From the NCBI GenBank assembly GCA_033032865.1, contig JAWHQI010000028.1, positions 7,149,001 through 7,213,000 of the forward strand: a DNA stretch of 64,000 bases, given 5' to 3'. This DNA is from Dactylorhiza incarnata (lineage: Eukaryota; Streptophyta; Magnoliopsida; Asparagales; Orchidaceae). The translations under genes were made by a program, and so were the position numbers. Position 1 is the first letter of the stretch, and every line of letters starts with the position of its first letter. The notes under the pieces are model-generated. The model was not told the DNA's origin. It searched no databases and worked only from the letters and a program-made list of their open reading frames with translations. Positions 48,678 to 58,659 of the stretch are shown piece by piece.

Positions 48678-49330
48678 CTAAAATGCATGGGTACCTGCAA
48701 TGGCCTCTTGCGGGTCCCTCTCCTGAGCTATGGGATGATTCTGAGCGTCCCTTTGACGCTGCGCACAATAACGCCGAATGTGGCCCGACTGGTCGCAATG
48801 ATAACAAATCGCTCGGAGAGGCGCTCTTGGACGCTTCGGAGCCTGGCCCTGTCGTTCTTGTCCTCGACCTTGCTGCGCTCCCGGAGGAGCCATGGGGCGA
48901 TTCAGAGCGTTTCCTCGCCGCTGTGGGCAGTTGGCCCGAATATGGCCGGGCTGTTGGCAATAATAGCAAAGTCTGACACCTATTTGCGGCAGAGGCGCTT
49001 GATCCTGGCGCGGTGGGGGCAACGGTAGCGGTCGAGCAGGCTGCTCCACACGAAAGTTAGGGCGAAAATGCCCACCACCTCCTGTATCCATGATGTTCTT
49101 CCTCCTCGCGAAGCTGCGTCTTGACTCCATCACACCCCTAGTGGTCCTCTCGCTCCTGGCACTGGGTCCTGCTTCCGCTAAGCTCGCGGCAGCCAAGACG
49201 AGAAGAGACCTAGAGGCATCCAGGATTGCCGCTAACGTCTGGCCGAGCTCCGACTGCTGGAACAAGGTAGGTCCTCGAGGTACTGGGGTGCCAGCTACTG
49301 GCTCCGAACGTACCGAAATCTACATATGAG
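48678..49330 (-). pseudogene. gag: Partial gag with two zinc knuckles
   Basis: Open frame running leftward from about 49330 (upstream of the Met at 49265). An Ala/Leu-rich N-terminal segment leads directly into a basic linker and two CX2CX4HX4C knuckles, CYYCQQPGHIRANC and CYHCDQSGHIRRYC. The capsid domain that should lie between is missing, so I take it as an internally deleted Gag. The nucleic-acid-binding half is intact and could still bind RNA. Confidence 0.7.
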
Positions 49331-49499
49331 GTAGATTTTTGGGTTAGGTTGGCTACTTAAAGGGAAAAAATGGACATACTTAATACGAATTACACATAGG
49401 CACACCACCGCTTCCGCTGCATCAGTTTGTCCTCAAACTGATCTAGCTAGCCGGGGTAGCCTAGTGGTCTAATGGACTTCTTTATCTCAGGATCGTTGC

Positions 49500-49511
49500 A
49501 AGCTGATACCA
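49500..49511 (-). other. Primer-binding site, tRNA-iMet (Tekay/Del-like)
   Basis: The minus strand reads ATGGTATCAGCT, two bases from the LTR at 49514. Confidence 0.75.
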
Positions 49512-49513
49512 TT

Positions 49514-52500
49514 TGTAAGACCCCCCTCCCGGAACACAAAACACGGCCGAGGGGAGTCTTATGCCCAGGACAGCCGCCTTGCGGAAGCGCCAGCTCACGG
49601 GTTAGCCACCTCCACAAGACGCCTATCCCGCCGGCTAAACCAACTCAACAGCGCCAACCCATCAATAAACTAAAACAAGAAGCCACATATAGATATATAA
49701 AATTCGCATGAGAAGAGTCCATAATTATACAAAAAAGGTAGCTCCACGAGCTCCTGCAAAATATATCAGAGTATCGCAAAAGATGCCCAAAGGGGCTACA
49801 TCTCAAAACTACTACTCACGTCAGCCACTGCCGGTACTGAGGGTATCGCTGTCTCCGGCCCTGTCGTCCTGACCTGACTGTCCTCCTCCTGCGCCGTGCG
49901 CTGCGGCTCCAGGGCGCACTCCTAAAAAGAGGGACGTAGCAACCGTTAGTCATAAAGACTAAGTGGCTTCACATCCGCTCCCCCAGCGACTCCAAGGCAC
50001 CGGGCGGTAGAATTGAAAGAAAGCTGCAATATTAGCAATAGTATACAAAACAGGTGACAGGAAGGGTTGTTCATATGTGTCGGTTGTATAAGTACCCAAG
50101 TACTTGCAATGGCACTAACAAGCTGTTCATAAGTATATATAAGTAGCAGCAGTTATAAATGCAAGTACTGGAAACAGAAAGCATAAGCAGGGTATCAAAA
50201 TCGTACTAGTAACAGGACATAGATAAAGTATCACAGAGCTGAATTGAACTTAACTTATAAGGATGCCCATACAAGCTTATAAGTTAAGGGTCTGCATATA
50301 AAGGTAACTCATCATATAAAGATGCCCATACAAGTTTATATGATGAGTATCCATTGCTGTGCAATGCAATGATTATGATATGAATGCGGTGCAATGATTA
50401 TGATATGAATGCGGTGCAATGATTATGATATGATGACTTCTCCATGCGCATTTGCTATGTCGACACAGACCTTTAGTTCCCACTTTTCGAGGGTAGCTAA
50501 CCACTCAGGCACCCCCCGTCGTGGCCAGACGGTGGCAGTGGCACGGGCCTCGCCACTACTAGGAAGGTATGCACACTACCAGTCCTAGGCCTCGGTACGC
50601 CTCAACGCTCTTTGCTCATAGCGGAGCCCTGCGTACTGCTCGCATTTCTGCAGAGTCTTCAGGAGTGGAGGGGGGCTTTGGGAGATGAGCACCAAGCAGA
50701 CGAGCCCTTCCAGTCCGAGTCTGACTGCCAGCTCCCGTCGGTGTGACGATCGGCGAGCCCGTAGACCCGCCACCAACTATCCTCTACCGAGGATCACTAC
50801 ACCACCATGTGTGAAAACCTGCACAATCATACTATCACGCCCTGCCCGTAGGCCCATTCACAACCGGTGCTCACAAGCACTCATCATATTAACACGTTCT
50901 GCCCGTAGGCTCCATTCGCCACAAGTTCAACCTAGGTGAACTATTCACATTCTTGAGAGTTTACTACCAATACGCATCATCTCGTTGTTTATCTAGCGAG
51001 GCGATCATTCATAGAAGCACGTCTTCCAAACATGCGCCAAGAGTCCCCAAGATAACGTTCGGGATTTCCAAGCATATCTCACATGTCATCGACATTCACC
51101 TCTCGCACTCAATTTACGGCTCACTCTATCACAATGAGATGTTTATCGCATTTGAGGGGTTATCACCAAACCACACTCTTCACTGGGTGATCGATCGATG
51201 TGCGCATTATTATAAACATGTCGTCAAAGTCTTTATTCGATTATTCATCGCAATGCTTCATTCCATACATCATGCCATTCGCCCATGCTCCGCCCAATTG
51301 ACCCGTAAATCTGGGCACTCATTTCCTCATTAAATTGGAGAATATAGATTTCTCTCCCATCAATAGCCACGTCGGCATTCCTAGTTATTATTCCCAGGGC
51401 GAAGCGAAAACGAACTACGGTTGGCGAAATCACAACAAGTACCCTCCCACAACTCATGAAATTCAACAAAGGTCAGCACAATATCATCAATTCGATTTCT
51501 ACCAATTATTAAGAGCGTCAGACAAGTATTATAAAAGATATCCCCAAAGATTACCGCAATTCAAACTACAACGACGCTGATTAATAAAACTGAGATTCTG
51601 GGAGTTCTACTCCACCCCCAATTAGGTGCCACCCCATTTTGGAAAGCTCTCTCCAAGGTCTACAACATTCATGTTGAGTCCTAAACCCACATCCAAGTGG
51701 ATCCTACCTAAAATCTACTCCAAAGTCAACTGCAGAAACCTGGACAGCAAAATCAGCACGCACTTAAACAATTTCCCGCTTTCTGGACAGTCCACTCGAC
51801 TGGACCTTAGGGAGCTACAGATCACTTCAGGAAACGGGTAACCTATCGTCGGAAAGCTCTTTCCGAGGGCTACAAAATTCATGTTGAGCCCGAAGTCTAG
51901 TTCCAGCGGGGTCAAGCCTAAAAATTGGCTCGAACCCAGCTGCGCACAATTTCTTAATAACCAAGTACAAGTTATGAATTGAATCTGATTCAACAGGGAG
52001 CTTTCATCACATTTATCAAATAATATAACTACAATCCTAATAACAGAGAACTTTTCCTCAATTCACAAGCACTAAATGAACATATATATATATGTGTTTA
52101 TATATTTGAAATCCCATGACAGGGAACTAATTATTGAAATCCCATATGAAATTTAGGGCAGCCACCTTCTCTCCTCCCATGCACCCTCACAAGGCCTCCG
52201 ATTATCACGAAACCAACGTCCCACGTTCGTATTGAAGCGGGGAGTCGGTTGGGGGCATTTTCGCGGTGAATGACGCCCTACGGCGAAAAAACCCTAACGC
52301 GGCCTCAACCTACGGAACTTCATTTCGCTCCCAAATCGACTCAATTGAGTCGATGCCTCGCCTAATGGATCTAAGAAAACTAGCACCAAGGGAGAGGGGT
52401 CGGAAGTCACCTCATTTTTTGGTCGCGGTTCGAGCTCCATCTTTTCTCCGAGCTCCACTCCTCCAAGCTCCACGGAGAGAAAACCCTTCACGGATCCTTG

Positions 52501-53633
52501 GCCAAACTCTTATGTGGGAGAGGAAATGAGGAGAGAGAAAGGAGAGGGAGAGGAAGAAAATGGAGGGTAAGAAGATGATGAATAGCTCGGGAGAGATGAA
52601 ATGATGAGAATGCTCTCATCTCCTTTGGTTTAAGAGGAGAGAGATAGAGTAGTGGAAAAAGAGGGTTAGCATTAAATGCTCCCACTCCCCATGGTAAACA
52701 TTGGAACTCCAGATTTGACATCCGCCTAAAAGATATGTTCTTCGAATTCTGCCCAGTTTTCGTCGAACGGGACACGTTTCGTCGAACGGATCGTTCGACT
52801 TTCGTCGAACGGAAGTCAATTCGTCGACCGCAGCTGGCAAAACCTTCGTCGAGCGCTGCCTAATTCGTCTACCGCCGAAACACATGATTCGCCGAATGCT
52901 GTTCCATGATACTTCGTCGAACGCAGAACCTTAGTCGAACGTCATTCGTCGAACGTCGTTCGATGATATTTCGTCGAACGCCGTTCGACAAACTTTCGTC
53001 GAACACCGTTCGACGAACTTTCGTCCAACGCTGGCATCCTTCTTCGATCGCGGCTGCAGCAATGTTTCGTTGAACACAACCTCCTTTACTTCGCCGAACG
53101 CCTCTATCCCTTCGACTTTCGTCGAACTCTACCCCCTTCGACTTTCGTCGAACGCAGCTCCCTCTTCGATCGACTAACAGCGGCAATTTCTTTGATCGAC
53201 TAATGGAGGCAATTTAGTCAAATGGGAACAGTAAATTAGTCGACGGCAATTTCTCTGAACGGACGGAGATTTCTAATAATGCAGACATTAACATGCTTAT
53301 TATATCCAACCAGTAATTTGTTATTGAAATGAACAGAATAAACATACATATACATGTATATTTTATCTATCCAGATTACAAATGAAATTCACAAAATATT
53401 CATACATATATATACATATATATTTTATCCAACAGATCTCTGCTCATAAAATATGCAAGGTCAGCCAACTGAAATGATTAGGAACTAGCCCAATGAACCA
53501 AGCATATATATATATATCCAAGAATTTGTTAATCCTTTCCCCCAATTAATCCAAAACCGTGCACGCACTGGAAAACCCAAAATCGGGTAGTCAAAATGTC
53601 TCTGATGGGTCTAGCGCGAAACGGGATGTTACA
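49514..53633 (-). repeat. 5' LTR (4120 bp) of Tekay/Del-like element
   Basis: Differs from 41966-46082 only by scattered substitutions and one- or two-base indels. It carries the hairpin pair (50249-50348), the ~23-bp repeats and the TTCGTCGAAC array (52745-53215). Confidence 0.93.
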
Positions 53634-53638
53634 AATTT

Positions 53639-53806
53639 GCCCTATCTTGACTTGATCAAGATGAGCAATAAATTCTCTCCTTGCAGCTTCAAGTAACAGT
53701 AATGAAGGTTTTCTTGGCTGTCGGCAATGGAACAGTAATGTTCTTCTTTTTTGTGAGTGATCGAGAGACTTTACAAAGCCCTAATTGTTTCTTTTATAAT
53801 GCTCTC
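53639..53806 (-). repeat. Sirevirus #2 5' LTR, second part
   Basis: Continuation of 41363-41965 after the insertion duplication. The TATA box (minus strand TATAAAAG, 53793-53800) matches that of Sirevirus #1. The U3 that should follow is replaced by the next element at 53807. Confidence 0.75.
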
Positions 53807-54459
53807 TGTTGACGCCAGGAAAATCCTGACCTCAAGATTCGGATCGATGCAGCCGGAGGCTACTCGCCCAGCAGCCCGGCGAGATGGCTTGGCTGGCAAC
53901 GACGAAGAAGCTAGAAGAGCAACAAACAGGACCCCAGGTGCTGCGGCAGGGAGGTCCCACCACGTACCTAGAAGCTCCGAAGAGACTTCCCCTCCAAGAC
54001 CAAAGAATGGCCGAGCAGGGTACGAGGAAGGCACCGACTTGGCTAGTACCGGGAGTAGCGGCCAAATGCGACAGATTCCAGAATGCAAGAGCAGGGTTTC
54101 GAGAGCTCAAGTCCAGGTGCCAATCCAAGTACCCTTGGGGGCCTATTTATAGGAAAACCAAAGGGTAGGGGGGCCTTGTATAGCCCAGCCCCCAACCTAG
54201 CGACTATGGGTTACTCGGCGAGTATCACGCCATAGTCGCCCATCTGGCGAGTATTGGGGGCTGTTCGCACACGCCTGGTCAATACTCGCTAGGTCTTCTG
54301 TTCCATACTCGCCAACCTGGCGAGTATTGCCTGCATACTCGCCGAGGTCTTCTCTACTTCTGCCTTGAACTGCCGGGCTCTGCGTTTGACCTCTTTGACC
54401 TTTGACTTCTGCCTACGTGGCCTTGGGGGGGTCCACCCTCGGAGAATGAGGGTTGTACA
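53807..54459 (-). repeat. Probable 3' LTR of a further minus-strand element
   Basis: Starts TGTTGACGCCAGG. A minus-strand TATA CTATAAATAG lies at 54143-54152 and a GGCGAGTAT / ATACTCGCC array at 54180-54360, giving the U3-TATA-R order of a minus-strand LTR. The right edge (TGTACAACCC on the minus strand, preceded by purine-rich AAAGAGCGGGGATTG) is a guess. A Tat-lineage Gypsy origin is suggested only by the antisense accessory genes next door. Confidence 0.5.
54180..54360. repeat. Palindrome array ATACTCGCC / GGCGAGTAT
   Basis: About seven motif copies or half-copies. The best (54305-54327) has arms ATACTCGCCA and TGGCGAGTAT around ACC. The motif continues to appear through the following 4.5 kb, in both exons and spacers. 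Confidence 0.85.
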
Positions 54460-54582
54460 CAATCCCCGCTCTTTGCGAGTAACGCAGTTGCTCAGAAAGA
54501 ATCATCCAACCTTCATTCGACGAGCTCTCCTGCCGGCGACTATCGTCTTATATTCGCCCTCTCGCTGGCTGTCGTTCGAACT

Positions 54583-54592
54583 CTATAAATAG
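54583..54592 (+). promoter_or_regulatory. TATA box of accessory gene A
   Basis: CTATAAATAG, 56 bp before the ATG at 54639. Confidence 0.7.
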
Positions 54593-54638
54593 AGGGGTAG
54601 GGGTCTCTGATGGCACGTCTTTTCTGAACTCGCTCAAG

Positions 54639-56221
54639 ATGGTGCGCGACTATGCTGTCGAGGCTAAGGCGGCTATGGCTGGTCTTGTGGGCCTATTTGA
54701 TGGCTCTTCGCTTCCTGCTCGCCCGGATCTCGCATCTGGCGACCTTCCCTCTTCCAAGAAGAGGAAGAGGCTTGCCCAGAAGAAAAAGAAGCAGGAGAAG
54801 AAGAAAGCTGCTGAGGGTGAGGTCACCGCTCCTCCGTGCGACCAACACCAGCAGCTGCTGGACGACCTGGGGCTCTCCAACGAGGGCGACTCGCCGGCCG
54901 CTGATCCTCCTGCCCCAAATGTCGCCGAGGAAGTGAGCATGCCTGGGACCTCGACCCAGAATCAACCGGAGAATCTCGCTCCTGCGCGAGGTGGGAGCTA
55001 CCTACTCGCCACCTTCTTTGATTGATCCCGACTTGGGCCGAGATGCTGAATATTTCTTTTATGTTTCGCAGATTCGTCCACCATTGGAGTTCAGGAGGAG
55101 CCTCTGGCCGTGCCTCCGCTGAGGTCATCGCCTATGGTCTCGCCTCGGGGTGGAGGTCACTCAGGGCGAGTTCTCCACAGCTCCTCGCTGGAGAAGAGGC
55201 CGATGAGCGGGCAACGTGATCCATTGGCGAGCATCGTGCCTCCGCCTCCTCCGCCTCTTCATTCCATGGGAACGGAGAGTAGTTTGCAGCTGCCCGCAGG
55301 TGGGCTTCCCGCCACCTCCTCCGTTCCCTCCTTCTGCTACTCCTCAGGGCTATCAGCGCCCTTCGACCTCTACTGCACCTTCGACTCATCAGGGCGAGTC
55401 CTCGCGCCGTGGCAGGACTGGGGGCTCCTCGGGCTTTTTTCCTGCAAGGGGAGGAGGACGACCAGTCGATAATCGCGGTTTGGGGAACGCGCCTCCCAGC
55501 CGGGATCCAGCAATTGGTGGCCCTTCGCGGCGAGGCGACCATCATCGCAGCGCATCTCCTCGCCGGACACGGGTCTCTCCTCGCCGTCATTCTCGCAGTC
55601 CTCGACCAGGTTTGTTAGTCGCCGTCTTCAATAGTCGTTATTGTCTTTACTTTGCTGTTTTTGTTAATTTCTAACACTCAAACCTTTTTCGCAGCTCGCG
55701 CTCATACTCCCATAGGAGCTTTGATCGACGCGGTCGGGCTTCCTTCTCGCGAGTACCAGGAGAGGGCTACTCGCGCGATCCTGGAGCTGGAGTCCAAGCT
55801 GGAGCGCTTGGCGATCTGCGAGCCTCATCGCCGCCTATCCGAGGTTGAATCGCGAGTTGAGCGCCTGGCGAGCACGGACGCTCATCGTCGTTTGACCGAG
55901 CTGGAGGTGCGAGTATCACGGCTGGAGGAGTTCGATACTCGCCTGGCTGGTGCAGAATCTCGCCTTCATACCGTCAGCGATCTGGAGCATAGAGTTGCGA
56001 GGATCGAGCATCGCCAGCAGCTTCATCATGACGAGTTGGTGGGGATGCGCGCGAGCATGGGCTCGGTCGGTCGGCTGGCGAGGATCGAAGACCAGCTGCG
56101 GCAGGGTGAGGACGCGATGTCTCTGGCCTTTGAGCACTTCAAGCGTGCTCGCAGCATGGGCTTTGTTGGGCGACATCCTCAGCCTCCGGATTTTCAGGCG
56201 AATCTTCAGGCGCCTCCTTAG
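54639..56221 (+). pseudogene. Accessory gene A: basic, Pro/Arg-rich, coiled-coil protein (3 exons)
   Basis: Exons 54639-54990, 55072-55609 and 55695-56221; both introns are GT..AG with pyrimidine-rich ends and the joins keep frame (phase 1 both times). Exon 1 has a strong basic cluster (KKRKRLAQKKKKQEKKKA) resembling a nuclear localisation signal. Exon 2 is Pro-, Ser- and Arg-rich with SPRR and RS-type stretches. Exon 3 is ~175 residues dominated by heptads such as VESRVERL and LEVRVSRLEEF, a coiled coil. A +1 frame change is needed within exon 2 near 55290-55310, so this copy is probably broken, unless splicing differs. I recognise no enzyme domain. It is antisense to the surrounding element and next to its presumed 3' LTR, where additional ORFs of large Gypsy elements are known to lie. 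Confidence 0.6.
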
Positions 56222-56602
56222 ATGTTGTCCTTCTTTATTTTCTTCTTTCCATGTTATGTCGCCCTTAGCGAGTACCTTTGTAACTCTGAAACATTTTTGA
56301 TTTGATGTAAAATTATTTAGGCGAGTATTGGAAGCTCGCCCTCCATTACTTGCTCTGCTTTCTTTTTCTGTGATGGATTTTTTGTCTTGATTTTTTCTAT
56401 CTTCTTTCATTTTGGCAAGTATTGTCTGCGTGTCGCCTATGCATGGCGACCTTCGTTCATGTTTAATTCTTGCAGGTCTTCTCGCCTTGGAGGTCGACTT
56501 CCTGCTGACGCGCGTTGTTGAGTTGGCGACTTCAACTTAATACTCGCCACCCCCTTATTCCTGGTCGCGCCGTCGTGCTCGATAAGCCAAGTTATCCGAC
56601 CA
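56222..56602 (+). other. Spacer and upstream region of gene B
   Basis: Gene A 3' sequence (T-rich, with TTGATGTAAAAT), then GC-richer DNA with ATACTCGCC and GGCGAC motifs leading into the TATA box of gene B. Confidence 0.5.
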
Positions 56603-56612
56603 CTATAAATAG
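56603..56612 (+). promoter_or_regulatory. TATA box of accessory gene B
   Basis: CTATAAATAG, identical to that of gene A, 133 bp before the ATG at 56736. The leader between them is CT-rich. Confidence 0.7.
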
Positions 56613-56735
56613 GGGGGGGTGGGTGAGTCTTAATTACGCTTTGGCGATTTTCTAATTCTCGCGCGAGTATCTTCTGTCTTCTCTTCTCTTCTTGTCTTCT
56701 TTGATACTCGCCTCTCTTTCCTCCTTTCCTCCAAG

Positions 56736-58659
56736 ATGGCCGACGAGGCGACCATCCGGCGTGCCCATCACGCCAGGAACTTTGCGGCGACCACCTTCAA
56801 GAAGTCTATCATGACTGAGAAGGAGTTGGAGGTCATCAAGGCGAAGTACCTCCCGCCAGGGTTTGTCGCTAGGCTTCCTCGACAGGGTGAGCGACTAAAC
56901 ACCTTCTTGACCAATGAGCGGGTATTCCCTACTCGCCATTTCGAGGTGGGCTTGCGACTACCACTGTGGACGGAGTTCTCCCAGATAATCCGTTACTTTG
57001 GGATAGTCCCTGCTCAGATCAACCCCAATGGGGTGGCGATGATCGTGGGATACCTGTGCTACCTGCGCGACCAGGGAATAGCCTTCGACTTGTCGGTCTT
57101 TAGGCGAGTATTCCACTTTATGGCGACTGGCGAGGGCGTCGTCTTCCTCTGCAGCCACGTCTGCACACTGGTCGGCACGGCGAAGAAGAACCACCGCTGG
57201 GGAGAGCGACTAGTCGTCATTGCTGGCGACTTCCAAGCGATCCCCGAAAGGTCCTTCCAACCGCCGGAGAGCGTCTTCGGGGTTTCCTTTCTGAATGAGG
57301 GTGGCGAGAAACTGCTCGAATCCTTCAAGAATCGCCGCCTTGATGTGGTGCTCTGGAGGAGGAGAGTGGATGAACTCGCTGAGGTCTTCGCATGCGAAGG
57401 TAATCTACTGCGCGAGTATTCGCAATACTCGCTCTTCGTCTTCAACTTTGGTGACTAACCGGAATTATCACTCCTCTTGTTGCAGCGGTCCAGGTTATGC
57501 CGCGTGAGCTTCTTCCCGTGGTGGTGAAGGCGACGGCTTCCACACAGGGAGGTGCGGGGACCTCTGCTCGCGGGGATGGGGTCTACTCGCCCATAGACTT
57601 GTCGCCAGGAGGCGACGAGCCCTTGATCGTCGGCGAAGGATCTGGGCCTTCGAAGAAGCGGAAGGAGAGGGGCGAGCCCTCTTAGCCCTCGAGGAAGAAG
57701 AAGGAAGTCGCTTACCGGGACCTTGGCAAGAAGGCAGACCCATCTGAGGTCGGCGAGCCCTATACCTACCCTAATTTCAACTTGGGTGTTCATGGTGAGG
57801 ACGCCTATGGTCGCCGCCTAGTCGCCTGGTCGGAGAGCGACCATGTGGTGTCTCTGAGCTCCAACCTTCCGCCCTGGTCAAAGGACTGGGAGGATCAGGG
57901 CGAGGCCTTTGATGTGCTTCATGTCATCTATGGTCGTGAGGACGCCGAGAGGCTGCGAGAGGAGCCTTCCGAGTACCTGGCGCACCAGACCTCGCGATCT
58001 CTGCTGCGGTCCGCCGAGCTAGCGCACATGACGGCGAGGAGGTTGCTGGAGTATGAGGAGGTGATACGGGTCAGCACAAAGAAAATGATCGCCATGGGGC
58101 TCAAGGCGAAGGAGCATGAGGTACTCGCTTCTCTATGATACTCGCCTTCAGGATAGTCGCCACTTTGCCGAATAACTTGCTGACTTTGTGTGTCTTCTTG
58201 TTTTTGCAGGTCGCTGAGGTGGAGATGGCGACAAAGGTGTCCCAGCTGGAGAAGGAGCTGGATGACACTCGGCTGGCCTTGGAGGCCGCCCAAGTTCGCA
58301 TCGCTGAGCTGGAAACTCGGCCTGCCGAGCAACAGCCAGCGGTGGCGGGCCCTTCTAGGATCGGCAAGCAGATCCGGATGCATGGCGACAATATGCCACG
58401 CGTTCGCCGAGAGATCGCGCGAGCTACTGGGATCGTCATCCTGAGCCAGCTGAAGGCGGACGATCTTCTGAAGTCGGCGGCGATGGAGCTGACCGTGGAG
58501 GACATTATCCCGGCGCTGCTCGCCGAGGAGTCCACCTCCCCCTTGCGAGCATCCTCGCCGCCGTCCAGTGGTGCTGCGGATGACGATTCCGAGGACGAGG
58601 ATGACGATGGTGATGACGATGATGGTGACGATGGTGATGATGCCAACGTAGATATTTAA
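56736..58659 (+). pseudogene. Accessory gene B: 'putative gypsy type transposon' domain protein (3 exons)
   Basis: Exons 56736-57399, 57486-58120 and 58210-58659, with GT..AG introns and matching phases. The ~580-residue product has, at about residues 50-190, the pattern LPLWTEFSQIIRYFGIVPAQINPN followed by FDLSVFRRVF, resembling the plant 'putative gypsy type transposon' family (PF04195). Exon 2 carries a basic NLS-like segment (KKRKERG, then RKKKEV). Exon 3 has a coiled coil (VSQLEKELDDTRLALEAA) and a very acidic tail. One in-frame TAG at 57683 in exon 2 is the only defect I see; it could be a single transition or a read-through copy. Function unknown. It is arranged in tandem with gene A, with its own promoter. 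Confidence 0.65.

Larger units (their letters stand above)
41966..53633 (-). mobile_element. Large non-autonomous Tekay/Del-like Ty3/Gypsy element
   Basis: 11,668 bp with 4.12 kb LTRs that are almost identical by eye, duplication AATTT (41961-41965 and 53634-53638), iMet primer site beside the right LTR and AATTTCGGGGACGAAATT-type sequence beside the left LTR, as in chromovirus Tekay/Del elements. The 3.4 kb interior encodes only a partial gag with two zinc knuckles. This is the youngest large insertion in the window. Confidence 0.92.
27308..53806 (-). mobile_element. Sirevirus #2 (Ty1/Copia), interrupted
   Basis: Older relative of Sirevirus #1 and host of three insertions. Visible parts on the minus strand: LTR (53806-53639, then 41965-41363), primer site, gag (41281-39285), gag/pol continuation (31472-27765), then the accessory-gene promoter (array 27440-27580, TATA 27316-27324), cut by Sirevirus #1. 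Its accessory gene and 3' LTR would lie left of the window. The U3 of its LTR is missing beyond 53806, where the next element begins. Confidence 0.82.
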
